A stretch of DNA of 64,000 bases from Pseudomonadota bacterium (GTDB lineage: Bacteria; Pseudomonadota; Alphaproteobacteria; Sphingomonadales; Sphingomonadaceae). Positions 34,300-42,046 of the stretch are shown piece by piece (within the stretch, counting starts at the first letter, position 1; every line of letters starts with the position of its first letter). The translations under genes and the position numbers were made by a program. The notes below the pieces were generated by a model. The model was not told the DNA's origin and searched no databases. It was given only the letters and a program-made list of their open reading frames with translations. The stretch covers positions 23,922-87,921 of the forward strand of contig JAKPHK010000061.1 of assembly GCA_029550345.1 (NCBI GenBank). Reading direction: 5' to 3'.

Positions 34300-34683
34300 T
34301 CAGCGTACGGTGAAGCTGAAGTTGCCGCCCATGCGATGCGTGTCGGCTCCGGCCGCGCTCCAGGTCACGCGGTAAGTCCCGCTGGCAAGCGGCCGACGGA
34401 GCAGCAAAGTCATCGATTTCCTGTCATTGCCAAGCCGGGCGGTGAAACCCGTGATCGGCATCGGCGCATGGTTTGCCATACCCGGCATTCCGGTCATTGC
34501 GATCTCGGCCCTTGCCGTTGCGCCGATCACGGCCTCATTGAAGCGCAGTTCGACCTTTGTCGGCGCTGCGACCGTGGCATTGGCTGTCGGGGTCGAAGAC
34601 ACGAGCTGCGTATGCGCGCTGGCTACCTGCGGCACGATGAGCCCCAAAGTCGCAACGGCAAAGGCAAGGCTGGGCAAACGCAT
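34300..34683 (-). CDS. copC: CopC periplasmic copper-binding protein
   Basis: A 127-residue protein with a signal peptide cleaved at VASA-HTQLV, leaving the N-terminal His that is a Cu(II) ligand in CopC. The YobA/CopC beta-sandwich motifs follow (SSTPTANATVAAPTKVELRF, then NEAV) and a Met-rich loop (MTGMPGMANHAPM). The C-terminal DTHRMGGNFSFTV is characteristic. Its promoter at 34718-34743 matches those of the sigma operon and the multicopper oxidase. Confidence 0.94.
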   Translation of the reverse strand: MRLPSLAFAVATLGLIVPQVASAHTQLVSSTPTANATVAAPTKVELRFNEAVIGATARAEIAMTGMPGMANHAPMPITGFTARLGNDRKSMTLLLRRPLASGTYRVTWSAAGADTHRMGGNFSFTVR

Positions 34684-34717
34684 CAGTTATCTCCTTGGAA
34701 ATGTCTATCAGGTTGAG

Positions 34718-34743
34718 ATACGCGGCCAGGAACAGCATCCCTC
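34718..34743 (-). promoter_or_regulatory. ECF-type promoter for copCD
   Basis: On the minus strand: GAGGGAT, 8 nt, TGGCCGCGTAT. The two blocks and their spacing equal those at 34768 and 36102. The -10-like block lies about 35 bp before the copC start. Assigned to the ECF sigma factor encoded at 35534-36103 from the recurrence alone. Confidence 0.75.
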
Positions 34744-34767
34744 AGATTGGGCGGGCTCAGTTTTCCT

Positions 34768-34797
34768 GAGGGATTGGGAATATGGCCGCGTATAGGA
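34768..34797 (+). promoter_or_regulatory. ECF-type promoter for the cnrYXH-like operon
   Basis: GAGGGAT, 8 nt, TGGCCGCGTAT, then AGGA. The -10-like block ends about 28 bp before the start of the anti-sigma gene. Beyond the two blocks, GGGAA and AGGA are also shared with the oxidase promoter at 36102. Implies autoregulation of the sigma operon. Confidence 0.75.
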
Positions 34798-34821
34798 TCA
34801 CAAGACCTCGGGAGACCCACC

Positions 34822-35100
34822 ATGTCCGACCTTGATCAGGCGCTCCGCCGCCTGGGCACACTTCCGGCTCCTTCGGGGCTGGCGACTATCGACGATGCTG
34901 TGCTTGCCGGACTGGCTGCGAGCTGCCGTGAGGATGCGGCCGGGTCGCGGCTGATGGGTTTTGCTGCAGCCTTGGCGCTTGTGGTCGGCGTGGCCGGTGG
35001 TGGACTGGCGGGCGGCGAACCGGCCACGGCTCAGCCAATCTCACCCTTTGCTCCCGACAATCCCCTCGCACCTTCGACCTTGCTGGATGTCCACCCGTGA
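34822..35100 (+). CDS. CnrY-like membrane anti-sigma factor (putative)
   Basis: A 92-residue protein: cytoplasmic acidic/helical N-terminus (MSDLDQALRRLGTLPAPSGL), one membrane segment at about 45-65 (LMGFAAALALVVGVAGGGLA), and a short periplasmic Pro-rich tail (SPFAPDNPLAPSTLL). Length and layout match CnrY (about 95 residues), which holds CnrH at the membrane. Sequence similarity itself is weak, so the call relies on order (Y-X-H), size and topology. It overlaps the sensor gene by 4 bp. Confidence 0.7.
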   Translation: MSDLDQALRRLGTLPAPSGLATIDDAVLAGLAASCREDAAGSRLMGFAAALALVVGVAGGGLAGGEPATAQPISPFAPDNPLAPSTLLDVHP

Positions 35101-35537
35101 ATTGGACCACGCGGCTGATCCTGATCGCGCTTGTCGCATTTGCGGCGGCGCTGGGCGGCACTTATGCCGGCCGCGTCCTGTTTGCACCGGAAAGGCAGAG
35201 CGAGACCGAACTCCACGCCTTGCTGCACAGCGAGCTCGAACTAGATGCCGCACAGGAAGCAAAGATCGAGGCAATCGAGCAGCGTTTTGCCACACGACGC
35301 AAGGCGCTCGAACTCGAGATGCGGGCCGCCAATGCCCATCTGGCCGACGCGATGGAAGTGGAACACGGCTATGGTCCGCAAGTCACGGCCGCCATCGACC
35401 ACACCCACAAGGTCATGGGTGAAATGCAGAAGGAAACGCTTGAGCATCTCTTTGCCATGCGCGCCGTCCTGAGGGCTGATCAGGCGGCCAAATTCGACAG
35501 GTCGGTTACCAGAGCCCTTACCCCAGAAGTGCGGTGA
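35097..35537 (+). CDS. CnrX-like periplasmic metal sensor
   Basis: A 146-residue protein with an N-terminal anchor (LILIALVAFAAALGGTYAG) and a helical hairpin periplasmic domain. The published C. metallidurans CnrX ligands, as I recall them, are His42, His46, Glu63, His119 and Met123. Here His40, His44, Glu61, His117 and Met121 occupy the same places with a constant offset of two (ELHALLHSEL, IEQRF, LEHLFAMR). This strongly supports a metal-sensing role with the flanking anti-sigma and sigma proteins. GTGA overlap with the sigma gene. Confidence 0.88.
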   Translation: MNWTTRLILIALVAFAAALGGTYAGRVLFAPERQSETELHALLHSELELDAAQEAKIEAIEQRFATRRKALELEMRAANAHLADAMEVEHGYGPQVTAAIDHTHKVMGEMQKETLEHLFAMRAVLRADQAAKFDRSVTRALTPEVR

Positions 35538-36103
35538 GCCTTCCGCTGTCCGAGGGGAGCGACGGCGAGCTCGCGGCACTGGCGCTCGCGGGCCGGCAGG
35601 ACGCTTATCGCGAATTGCTGGCGCGCCACCGTGACGCTGTGTTTCGCTTGGTGCGAGCGTCAGTCGGCGATCCGCACGAGGCCCTCGACGTCACCCAGGA
35701 AACCTTCATTGCCGCATTCTCGGCCCTTGGGCGTTACGACCATGGGCGACCGTTTTTGGCATGGCTCAAGCACATCGCGCTCAACAAGTGCAGGGACTGG
35801 GGACGAAGGCGCAAGGTGCGCTCCTTCTTCACGCGCGCAGTGCCGCTCGAGATGGCTTTCGATGTTTCAGACGATGCCATTCCCGCCGATTTGCAAGCGG
35901 CGGACCGGGCCGAGCTGGCGCGCGTGACCGCTGCCATATCCCGCTTGCCATCCCGTCTGCGCGAGGTCCTGGTCCTCCGCACGATCGATGGCCTCGGCCA
36001 GGCCGAAGCTGCCGACGTGCTCGGTGTCAGCGAGAAGACGGTCGAGACCCGCCTCTACCGGGCCAGGGGGAAATTAAAGGCGATGCTTGACGACCAGATC
36101 TGA
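35534..36103 (+). CDS. CnrH-like ECF sigma factor
   Basis: A 189-residue extracytoplasmic-function sigma factor. Region 2 spans LARHRDAVFRLVRASVGD to AWLKHIALNKCRDWGRRRKV. Region 4 is LPSRLREVLVLRTIDGLGQA followed by EAADVLGVSEKTVETRLYRA. There is no region 1 or 3. It starts at a GTG overlapping the sensor gene stop. The -35 block of the oxidase promoter begins within its stop codon. Probable targets are the three matching promoters in this island. Confidence 0.92.
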   Translation: MSLPLSEGSDGELAALALAGRQDAYRELLARHRDAVFRLVRASVGDPHEALDVTQETFIAAFSALGRYDHGRPFLAWLKHIALNKCRDWGRRRKVRSFFTRAVPLEMAFDVSDDAIPADLQAADRAELARVTAAISRLPSRLREVLVLRTIDGLGQAEAADVLGVSEKTVETRLYRARGKLKAMLDDQI

Positions 36104-36131
36104 GGGCTAGGGAAAGCGGCTGCGTAGAGGA
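36102..36131 (+). promoter_or_regulatory. ECF-type promoter for the multicopper oxidase operon
   Basis: GAGGGCT, 8 nt, CGGCTGCGTAG, then AGGA. Spacing is identical to the other two copies in the island. The -35 block overlaps the sigma gene stop codon; the oxidase ATG is about 38 bp after the -10-like block. Confidence 0.75.
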
Positions 36132-36164
36132 CAATGAAGCCGTCAATCTTACCGGATACCACTC

Positions 36165-37919
36165 ATGCATTCTTTTGCGCTCGATCGCCGTACCCTCATT
36201 CGTTCGGCTGCTTTGGGGGGCGGGGGCCTCGCGCTTTCGGCAGCGCTCCCCGCGTGGGCGCGCAGTGGAACTCCTGGCCTCGCAGGCCCGATGTCCGTGG
36301 TTTCCGGGGAGCAAATCGCACTATCCATCGGTCATGCCTCGCTCCGGGTCGGCGGACGTGAGGGGCATGCCATCGGCATCAACGGTGCGACACCTGGCCC
36401 GGTCATCCGGTTAAAGGAGGGCCAGAACGTTCGCTTCGCGGTGAACAACACGCTGAACGAGGAAACCTCGATTCATTGGCATGGGCTGCTCGTGCCCTTC
36501 CAGATGGACGGCGTGCCGGGGGTGAGCTTTCCGGGGATCAAGGTCGGCCAGACCTTCTTGTACGAGTTCCCCGTCAAGCAGTCTGGCACCTATTGGTATC
36601 ACAGCCACTCCGGCATGCAGGAAGCGATGGGAACGTATGGCGCGATCATCATCGATCCCGCCGCGCCCGATCCGGTCGCCTATGACCGTGAACATGTAAT
36701 CATGCTCGCCGACTGGAGCTTCATGCATCCGCATACCCAACTGCGCAAGTTGAAGGCGCAGCCTGGCTACTTCAACATGCAGAAGCAGACCCTCTCCGGC
36801 CTGCTCGCGGGCAAGGACCAGTCGGCCTCCGAACGCCGCATGTGGGCCGGGATGCGGATGGACCCGACCGACATTTCGGACGTCACCGGCGCAACCTATC
36901 ATTTCATGGTCAACGGTCATGACAGTACCGCGAACTGGACTGGACTGTTCGCACCCGGAGAGCGTGTGCGCCTGCGCATCATCAATGCTGCCGCCATGAC
37001 CAACTTCAATGTCCGGATTCCGGGCCTTGCGATGACCGTGGTTGCCGCCGACGGGCAGAACGTGCAGCCAGTCGAGACCGACGAGTTCCAGATCGGCATC
37101 GCCGAGACCTATGACGTGATTGTCGTGCCCAGAGCCGACGAGGCCTATGGCTTCATCGCCGAAGCCATCGACCGCTCCGGTCAGGTGCGCGCCACGCTCG
37201 CCCCGCGCCTCGGCATGGTCGCGCCGATCCCGGCGATCCGCGAACGCCCGCTGCTGTCCATGCAAGACATGGGCATGGGCGATATGGCGGCACCCGGTGC
37301 CGATGCGAGTGCAACTGATCACGCAGCCATGGGCCACGCCATGCCCGGGATGGATCACGGCTCGATGAAGATGCGCGATCCCGCGGTCGCGCCGCAGGTC
37401 AAAATGGGACCAGGCGTTGCGACGCTTTCGCCAATGCCCATGGACCGCACGGGCGAACGTCCGACCGGCCTTGAGAAGGTCGATCACCGGGTGCTGACTT
37501 ATCGTGACCTCAAAGCGCTCGCGCCCAATCCAGACAAGCGCACGCCGTCGCGCGAGATCGATCTGCACCTGACCGCCAACATGGAGCGCTACATGTGGTC
37601 CTTCGACGGCGAGAAGTTCAGCGAAAATACTGAGCCAATCCCGTTCCGCCACATGGAGCGGGTGCGCATCAATCTCATTAACGACACCATGATGCCCCAT
37701 CCGATTCACTTGCACGGACACTTCTTCGAACTGGTTACGGGCAGTCCCGGCCATCATCCGCTGAAACACACGGTCAACGTCCTGCCCGGCGGCAGGGTCT
37801 CGTTCGATCTGACTGCCGATGAGCTCGGCGACTGGGCATTCCACTGTCACATGCTGCTGCATATGATGTCGGGGATGTTCCGTGTCGTGACCGTGCGCCA
37901 TGAGGAGGACGCGGCATGA
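36165..37919 (+). CDS. copA: CopA-type periplasmic multicopper oxidase
   Basis: Oxidises Cu(I) and helps detoxify copper in the periplasm. The 584-residue protein has a Tat signal (LDRRTLIRSAALGGGGLAL, cut near WARS). All copper motifs are present: HWHGLLVPFQMDGVPG, YWYHSHSGMQEAMG, HPIHLHGHFFELV and HCHMLLHMMSGMF. A Met/His-rich loop lies at about 365-405 (MGMGDM, AMGHAMPGMDHGSMKM). It overlaps copB by 4 bp. The gene name is shared by convention with the unrelated ATPase in this island. Confidence 0.96.
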   Translation: MHSFALDRRTLIRSAALGGGGLALSAALPAWARSGTPGLAGPMSVVSGEQIALSIGHASLRVGGREGHAIGINGATPGPVIRLKEGQNVRFAVNNTLNEETSIHWHGLLVPFQMDGVPGVSFPGIKVGQTFLYEFPVKQSGTYWYHSHSGMQEAMGTYGAIIIDPAAPDPVAYDREHVIMLADWSFMHPHTQLRKLKAQPGYFNMQKQTLSGLLAGKDQSASERRMWAGMRMDPTDISDVTGATYHFMVNGHDSTANWTGLFAPGERVRLRIINAAAMTNFNVRIPGLAMTVVAADGQNVQPVETDEFQIGIAETYDVIVVPRADEAYGFIAEAIDRSGQVRATLAPRLGMVAPIPAIRERPLLSMQDMGMGDMAAPGADASATDHAAMGHAMPGMDHGSMKMRDPAVAPQVKMGPGVATLSPMPMDRTGERPTGLEKVDHRVLTYRDLKALAPNPDKRTPSREIDLHLTANMERYMWSFDGEKFSENTEPIPFRHMERVRINLINDTMMPHPIHLHGHFFELVTGSPGHHPLKHTVNVLPGGRVSFDLTADELGDWAFHCHMLLHMMSGMFRVVTVRHEEDAA

Positions 37920-38971
37920 AGACGACCCTTCTCATCAGTGCTGCGGTCCTGCTGGCAGCGCCTGGCATCGCGGCGGCCCAGTCCTCCATGTCAGACGTGG
38001 CAATGAAGGATGCGCCGGCGCCAATTCCCCAAGGCGCAGCCACGCAGCCTGCTGCAGATCATTCCGGCCATGGTCAGCCAAAGTCCGCAGTTTCCGCGCC
38101 CGCCGCGGCCGATCCCCATGCCGGACACGCTGCCGACCCAAAGACGGCCAGTGCGCCAGAGGTCGAAGCCGTGGATCATTCCGGCCACGACATGAATGCT
38201 ATGGCGGGCATGTCTGAGGACGGTCCGGTGATCGGGACTTCGCCCGCCCCGGCGCCGCCAAGTGATCATGCCGCCGATGCTGTGTTCGATCCTGCCGAAA
38301 TGGCGCGGGCGAGAGAGGCGCTGCGGCGAGAGAACGGGGCGTTCTACGGATCGATGGTGCTCTTCGACCTTGCCGAATTCCAGGCCCGAAAGGGCAGGGA
38401 CGGCTATCGCTGGGCAGGCGAAGCATGGTTTGGCGGCGACATCGATCGCCTCCTGATCAAGACGGAAGGCGAGGGCACTTTCGGCGAACCAGTCGAGGAC
38501 CTGGAGATTCAGGCGCTCTATTCGCGCGCGATCTCGCCATTCTGGAACGCCCATGTCGGCGTTCGGCACGATATAGTCCCCAATCCCTCGCGAACCTATG
38601 CCGTACTCGGGATAGAGGGGATCGCACCCTACTGGTTCCACCTGACCGGACAGATGTTTTTTTCGGACAAGGGTGATCTGCGGGCTCGCCTTGAGGGAAG
38701 TTACGATGAGCGCATTACCCAGCGCCTGATCCTCCAGCCTCGGGCGGAGTTCAACATCTCCGCTCAGGACATGCCGGCGATCGGGGTAGGATCAGGTCTC
38801 ACGGACTTCGAACTGGGCGCGCGCCTGCGCTACGAGATACGGCGGGAATTCGCGCCCTACGTTGGCGTGGAATGGAGCAAAAAGACTGGCGAGACTGCGC
38901 GATTGGCGCGGCTTGCCGGGGAAGATCCCGAAGCAGTCAGTTTCGTGGCCGGGCTCAGGGTTTGGTTCTGA
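37916..38971 (+). CDS. copB: CopB outer-membrane copper resistance protein
   Basis: A 351-residue protein with signal peptide (cleavage near GIAAA-Q). A low-complexity His/Met-rich segment (DHSGHGQPK, DPHAGHAAD, DHSGHDMNAMAGM) likely binds copper. The C-terminal beta-barrel is CopB-like (GYRWAGEAWFGGDIDRLLIK, FWNAHVGVRHDIVPNPSRTY, FAPYVGVEWSKKTGETARLA) and ends in a Phe typical of outer-membrane proteins. Partner of the upstream oxidase. Confidence 0.94.
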   Translation: MKTTLLISAAVLLAAPGIAAAQSSMSDVAMKDAPAPIPQGAATQPAADHSGHGQPKSAVSAPAAADPHAGHAADPKTASAPEVEAVDHSGHDMNAMAGMSEDGPVIGTSPAPAPPSDHAADAVFDPAEMARAREALRRENGAFYGSMVLFDLAEFQARKGRDGYRWAGEAWFGGDIDRLLIKTEGEGTFGEPVEDLEIQALYSRAISPFWNAHVGVRHDIVPNPSRTYAVLGIEGIAPYWFHLTGQMFFSDKGDLRARLEGSYDERITQRLILQPRAEFNISAQDMPAIGVGSGLTDFELGARLRYEIRREFAPYVGVEWSKKTGETARLARLAGEDPEAVSFVAGLRVWF

Positions 38972-39031
38972 TGGTAACGGGCAAAGACTTGGTCTGGACC
39001 TATCGGTCGCGCCGGAGCAAGACTTGATCCT

Positions 39032-39388
39032 ATGAACTCGGCCGTCGCTCTCATTGTTGCGCTTGCATCGGTGTTCGGCTCAGGCCCGCTTTGTGCCGCG
39101 ACGGCACAGGCTACGGTTCAGACGGTTAGCATGGAATGCGGCGACATGCCGGGAAGCGGCAACCGCTCACATCGTCATGACACACCAGACGTGGCGCGGG
39201 CCTGCCATTCGTGCATCTTTCCGGCACCCGCTATCGGCACCAATCTGAATGCCACTGGATGGCATTGGATCAGTCCTGAGGTCCGGGCTCCGCAAAGCCT
39301 GTCCGGGTTGACGCTTGAACCGCCGACACCGCCCCCGCGCCAAGTGCTTCCTCGATCCATTTCAAACTTATCTGGAGAATACACATGA
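39032..39388 (+). CDS. Secreted small protein of unknown function in copper cluster
   Basis: A 118-residue protein with a hydrophobic N-terminus (SAVALIVALASVFGSGPLCA) that is probably a signal peptide. The mature part contains His, Met and Cys candidates for metal binding (MECGDMPGSGNRSHRHD, ACHSCIFPAP) and a Pro-rich tail. It overlaps the next small gene by 4 bp (ATGA), which supports both being real. No family recognised with confidence. Confidence 0.6.
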   Translation: MNSAVALIVALASVFGSGPLCAATAQATVQTVSMECGDMPGSGNRSHRHDTPDVARACHSCIFPAPAIGTNLNATGWHWISPEVRAPQSLSGLTLEPPTPPPRQVLPRSISNLSGEYT

Positions 39389-39585
39389 AATCCAAGTATC
39401 TGCTGGGCGCCCTCGCGGTCTCGCTTTCTACCGCCGTGTTTGCAGCAGAGCCTGCACCGACGCCAGAAAAGCCGTGCTGTTGCTGTAAGAAGGACGAGCA
39501 CGGCCAGATGGCCTGCTGCAAGGAACATGGCGAGCAGGCTGGTGAGCATGCTGGTCACGACATGAGCGGCATGGACCACAAGTAA
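39385..39585 (+). CDS. Tiny Cys/His/Met-rich exported protein, probable metal binder
   Basis: A 66-residue protein with a signal peptide (LLGALAVSLSTAVFA, cut before AEPAP). The mature 46 residues contain six Cys in CCCCKK and ACCKEH, five His and three Met (EHAGHDMSGMDHK). Composition strongly suggests a periplasmic copper sponge or chaperone. I know of no named family. Translationally coupled to the upstream gene and followed by a strong hairpin. Confidence 0.75.
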   Translation: MKSKYLLGALAVSLSTAVFAAEPAPTPEKPCCCCKKDEHGQMACCKEHGEQAGEHAGHDMSGMDHK

Positions 39586-39593
39586 GTCAAGGT

Positions 39594-39623
39594 GCGCGGA
39601 GGGTGGTTGGCCACCCTCCGCGC
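39594..39623 (+). terminator. Strong hairpin after the Cys-rich gene
   Basis: A perfect 13-bp stem (GCGCGGAGGGTGG / CCACCCTCCGCGC) with a TTGG loop, 9 bp after the stop codon. There is no clear T tract, so it may act as a Rho-assisted terminator or mRNA stabiliser. Confidence 0.65.
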
Positions 39624-39711
39624 GTTGCCATGTGACTACCGGCAAATGCGGACTGGACCTTAGTTTACACCGGGGCGGTTAGGCGGCCACCCGCGGATAA
39701 GGAGATCACAC

Positions 39712-40140
39712 ATGCGAAAGCTCGTTTTGGCACTGGCGTTGTTTTCGACGCCCGCGCTAGCGGCAGGCGACATCCTGATGCATCGCGATCCGGGGTGTGG
39801 GTGCTGCGAACAATGGGCTGCGCGGGTTCGGCAGGCCTTCGGCAGAAATGTGCGAATCGTCGATGACGCGAACCGTACCGCGTTCCAACGGCAGGTGGGT
39901 CTTCCCGCAAACCTGGTGTCATGCCACACCGCGATCGTGAACGGGATCGCCTTCGAGGGACACGTTCCTATTGCGGACATGAACCGCGTACTGGCGAGCC
40001 GCCCGAAAGGTGTTCGTGGGCTTGCAGTTGCGGGAATGCCCATCGGATCGCCGGGCATGGAGGTGCCGGGTGTTCGCGCGCAGCGGTATAACGTCATTGC
40101 CTTCGGGGCCGCACGCAGCAGCGTATACGCACAGCATTAG
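39712..40140 (+). CDS. DUF411 family periplasmic metal-binding protein
   Basis: A 142-residue exported protein (signal LVLALALFSTPALAAG). The diagnostic DUF411 motif HRDPGCGCCEQWAARVRQAF and the later NLVSCHTAIVNG and GLAVAGMPIGSPGMEV place it in this family, commonly found in copper and silver resistance loci. A ribosome site AAGGAG precedes the ATG. Its last 47 bp are shared, on the other strand, with a truncated methyltransferase frame. Confidence 0.92.
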   Translation: MRKLVLALALFSTPALAAGDILMHRDPGCGCCEQWAARVRQAFGRNVRIVDDANRTAFQRQVGLPANLVSCHTAIVNGIAFEGHVPIADMNRVLASRPKGVRGLAVAGMPIGSPGMEVPGVRAQRYNVIAFGAARSSVYAQH

Positions 40141-40393
40141 TCGTCGCATTAGATGCGAGCGACTTCGTGAAGGGCAGTCGCATAGCGTCGGCACGTTGCA
40201 AGGCTGCTGCCAAAATGGCGGTATCAAGATCGACGCCCGTAACCCTTACACCCCTGCCGCAAAAACTGGCCAGGAGGGTGCCATCCTCGCAACCGACATC
40301 GAGAACATCAAGCACTTCGAGTTCGCCTGTCAGTTCGTCGATCAGTTCCGCTTCACGGTGATCTGGCCGCAGAGGCTGCAGCGCCGTAGCCAT
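40094..40393 (-). pseudogene. Remnant of a SAM-dependent methyltransferase
   Basis: The minus frame contains a class I methyltransferase motif I and beta-2 (VLDVLDVGCEDGTLLASFCG, then VRVTGVDLDTAIL) but breaks off soon after. Only about 50 of an expected 200 or more residues are recognisable, and it runs into the DUF411 gene. The GCGDG glycine is replaced by Glu. It abuts a truncated TRIC-type gene, so a deletion or recombination joint is likely nearby. Confidence 0.6.
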
Positions 40394-40405
40394 TCGGTGA
40401 AGACC

Positions 40406-40528
40406 TCACCCCAAGGGTAGGATGAAGCCGACGACATCCATCTGCTTTCGTGACGCGACCAGTGCGCCAGTCAGCGAGAGAACTACAATCCCGAGCCAGT
40501 CGAGGAAAGTCACGGTGCTCTCGAACAT
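40406..40528 (-). pseudogene. N-terminal fragment of a TRIC/YadS-type membrane channel
   Basis: Forty residues MFESTVTFLDWLGIVVLSLT and GALVASRKQMDVVGF match the first transmembrane unit of TRIC (UPF0126, YadS-like) proteins, which are normally about 200 residues. The frame then stops (ILPLG, TGA) where the conserved glycine-rich second half should begin. The break lies within 15 bp of the methyltransferase remnant. The 104 bp from here to wrbA contain only a loose GCAGGG/CCCTGC inverted repeat. Confidence 0.6.
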
Positions 40529-40632
40529 GCTATCCCCTTATCTCTCTGTGCCATTGGCCTGGCCGTGCAGTCGGTTTTGGTGTGCGTTGACGGGCAGGGC
40601 ACCATCGTGTGACGGCACCCTGCCGCTCGAGA

Positions 40633-41232
40633 TCAGCCGAACAGCTTGGCAGCAGTTCTTGCGACGCGCGCACCGAGATAGCGGGCCCCGACGAGTTCAT
40701 CCTCATCGGGCTGGCGGCTGCCATCGCCGCCGGCAATGGTCGTGGCGCCGTACGGCGCGCCGCCACGGACCTTGTCATGGCCCGATTGTCCGGCGAAGCC
40801 GTAATCGAGCCCGACGATGGTCATGCCGAAATGCAGCATGTTGGTGATGAGCGAAAACAGTGTCGTTTCCTGCCCGCCATGCTGGGTGGCCGTTGATGTG
40901 AAGGCCGCGCCGACCTTGCCGTTGAGCGCGCCGCGCGCCCACAGCCCGCCGGCCTGATCGAGAAAGGCGGCCATCTGCGACGAGATCCTTCCGAAGCGCG
41001 TGCCTGTCCCGATGACGATGGCGTCATAGTTCTCAAGCTCGGCCACGGTCGCGACGGGAGCAGCCTGGTCGAGTTTGAAATGGCTGGCCCGCGCCACCTC
41101 CTCGGGAACGGTTTCGGGCACGCGCTTGATATCGACCGTGGCGCCCGCTTCGCGCGCACCTTCCGCGATGGCCTGCGCCATCGTCTCGATATGGCAATAG
41201 GTCGAATAATAGAGGACGAGAACCTTGGTCAT
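40633..41232 (-). CDS. wrbA: WrbA-type NAD(P)H:quinone oxidoreductase
   Basis: A 199-residue flavodoxin-like enzyme that reduces quinones by two electrons and so avoids semiquinone radicals. Evidence: [20 protein letters not shown] (FMN phosphate loop region), [38 protein letters not shown] and the C-terminal [18 protein letters not shown]. Overlaps the dioxygenase gene by 4 bp, within a wrbA-dioxygenase-doxX operon transcribed away from lysR. Confidence 0.95.
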   Translation of the reverse strand: MTKVLVLYYSTYCHIETMAQAIAEGAREAGATVDIKRVPETVPEEVARASHFKLDQAAPVATVAELENYDAIVIGTGTRFGRISSQMAAFLDQAGGLWARGALNGKVGAAFTSTATQHGGQETTLFSLITNMLHFGMTIVGLDYGFAGQSGHDKVRGGAPYGATTIAGGDGSRQPDEDELVGARYLGARVARTAAKLFG

Positions 41233-42041
41233 GACTGCTTTCCTTTTTGATTGGTCGGAATAGTTGAGGCGCCGAAGGCGTAGGCATCCATGCGAAGGAC
41301 GCCGTAGGTATTGCTGGCATGGAGCCGTTGCACGGGGGCGCCGGATCCCGCCGCTCCTAGTGCAATGAACAGGGGCAGGAGATGCTCCTCGGTTGGATGG
41401 TTACGCTGCGCGTGCGGGGCGAGGCGGCGATAGGCCAGCAGATCGCAGGTGCGACCCTCTTTGAGCGCCGCGTCGAACCAGTCTGCAAACTCCGTAACCC
41501 ATTCGGGCTCTGCCATGCCTGCTTGGCCGCGCCAGCTCGACAGGTCGTGCGTGAAGCTGCCGCTGGCGACGATCAGCACGCCTTCCTCAGCGAGCGGCGC
41601 GATTGCTCGGCCGACTTCCAGGTGGTGGCCGGGACCGAGCTGGCTTTGCACGGACAGTTGCACCACCGGGATGTCGGCGTCCGGCCAGGCGAGCATCAGT
41701 GGCACCCAGGCTCCGTGATCGAGACCCCTTGCGGTATCCGTGGCCGATGGAAGTCCCGCCTCGGCGAGGAGATCGACGATCCGGTCGGCAAGCTGCGGGT
41801 CACCCGGCGCGGGATAGGTCAGCTGATAGAGCGCCTCCGGAAAGCCTGCGAAGTCGTGGATCGTCCGGTTGCGTTCGACCGCATTGACGGCGGGAACGCG
41901 CGTTTCCCAGTGCGCGGAAACCACCAGGATCGCGCGGGGCCGCGGCAGGGCGGCCGGGAGACCCTTGAGGAAGTCGCGGGCGGCGACATCCTCGAAGGGC
42001 AGCGTCGGCGCGCCGTGCGAGAGGAACAGCGGGCGGATCAT
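41229..42041 (-). CDS. LigB-superfamily (YgiD/DODA-type) extradiol dioxygenase
   Basis: A 270-residue ring-cleavage dioxygenase of the class III LigB fold, starting [17 protein letters not shown] with the first metal His. Other His/Glu positions are in [37 protein letters not shown] and [11 protein letters not shown]. The likely substrates are catechols or related diols. Co-transcribed with wrbA (4-bp overlap) and doxX (5-bp gap). Confidence 0.9.
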   Translation of the reverse strand: MIRPLFLSHGAPTLPFEDVAARDFLKGLPAALPRPRAILVVSAHWETRVPAVNAVERNRTIHDFAGFPEALYQLTYPAPGDPQLADRIVDLLAEAGLPSATDTARGLDHGAWVPLMLAWPDADIPVVQLSVQSQLGPGHHLEVGRAIAPLAEEGVLIVASGSFTHDLSSWRGQAGMAEPEWVTEFADWFDAALKEGRTCDLLAYRRLAPHAQRNHPTEEHLLPLFIALGAAGSGAPVQRLHASNTYGVLRMDAYAFGASTIPTNQKGKQS

Positions 42042-42046
42042 GTGAT

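Noticed and set aside
36411..37901. 496-codon open frame opposite the multicopper oxidase
   Set aside because: His-rich only because it mirrors the oxidase copper motifs; no independent support.
39175..39645. 156-codon minus frame opposite the two small copper genes
   Set aside because: The plus-strand pair has overlapping ATGA coupling, signal peptides and a terminator; the minus frame has none of these.
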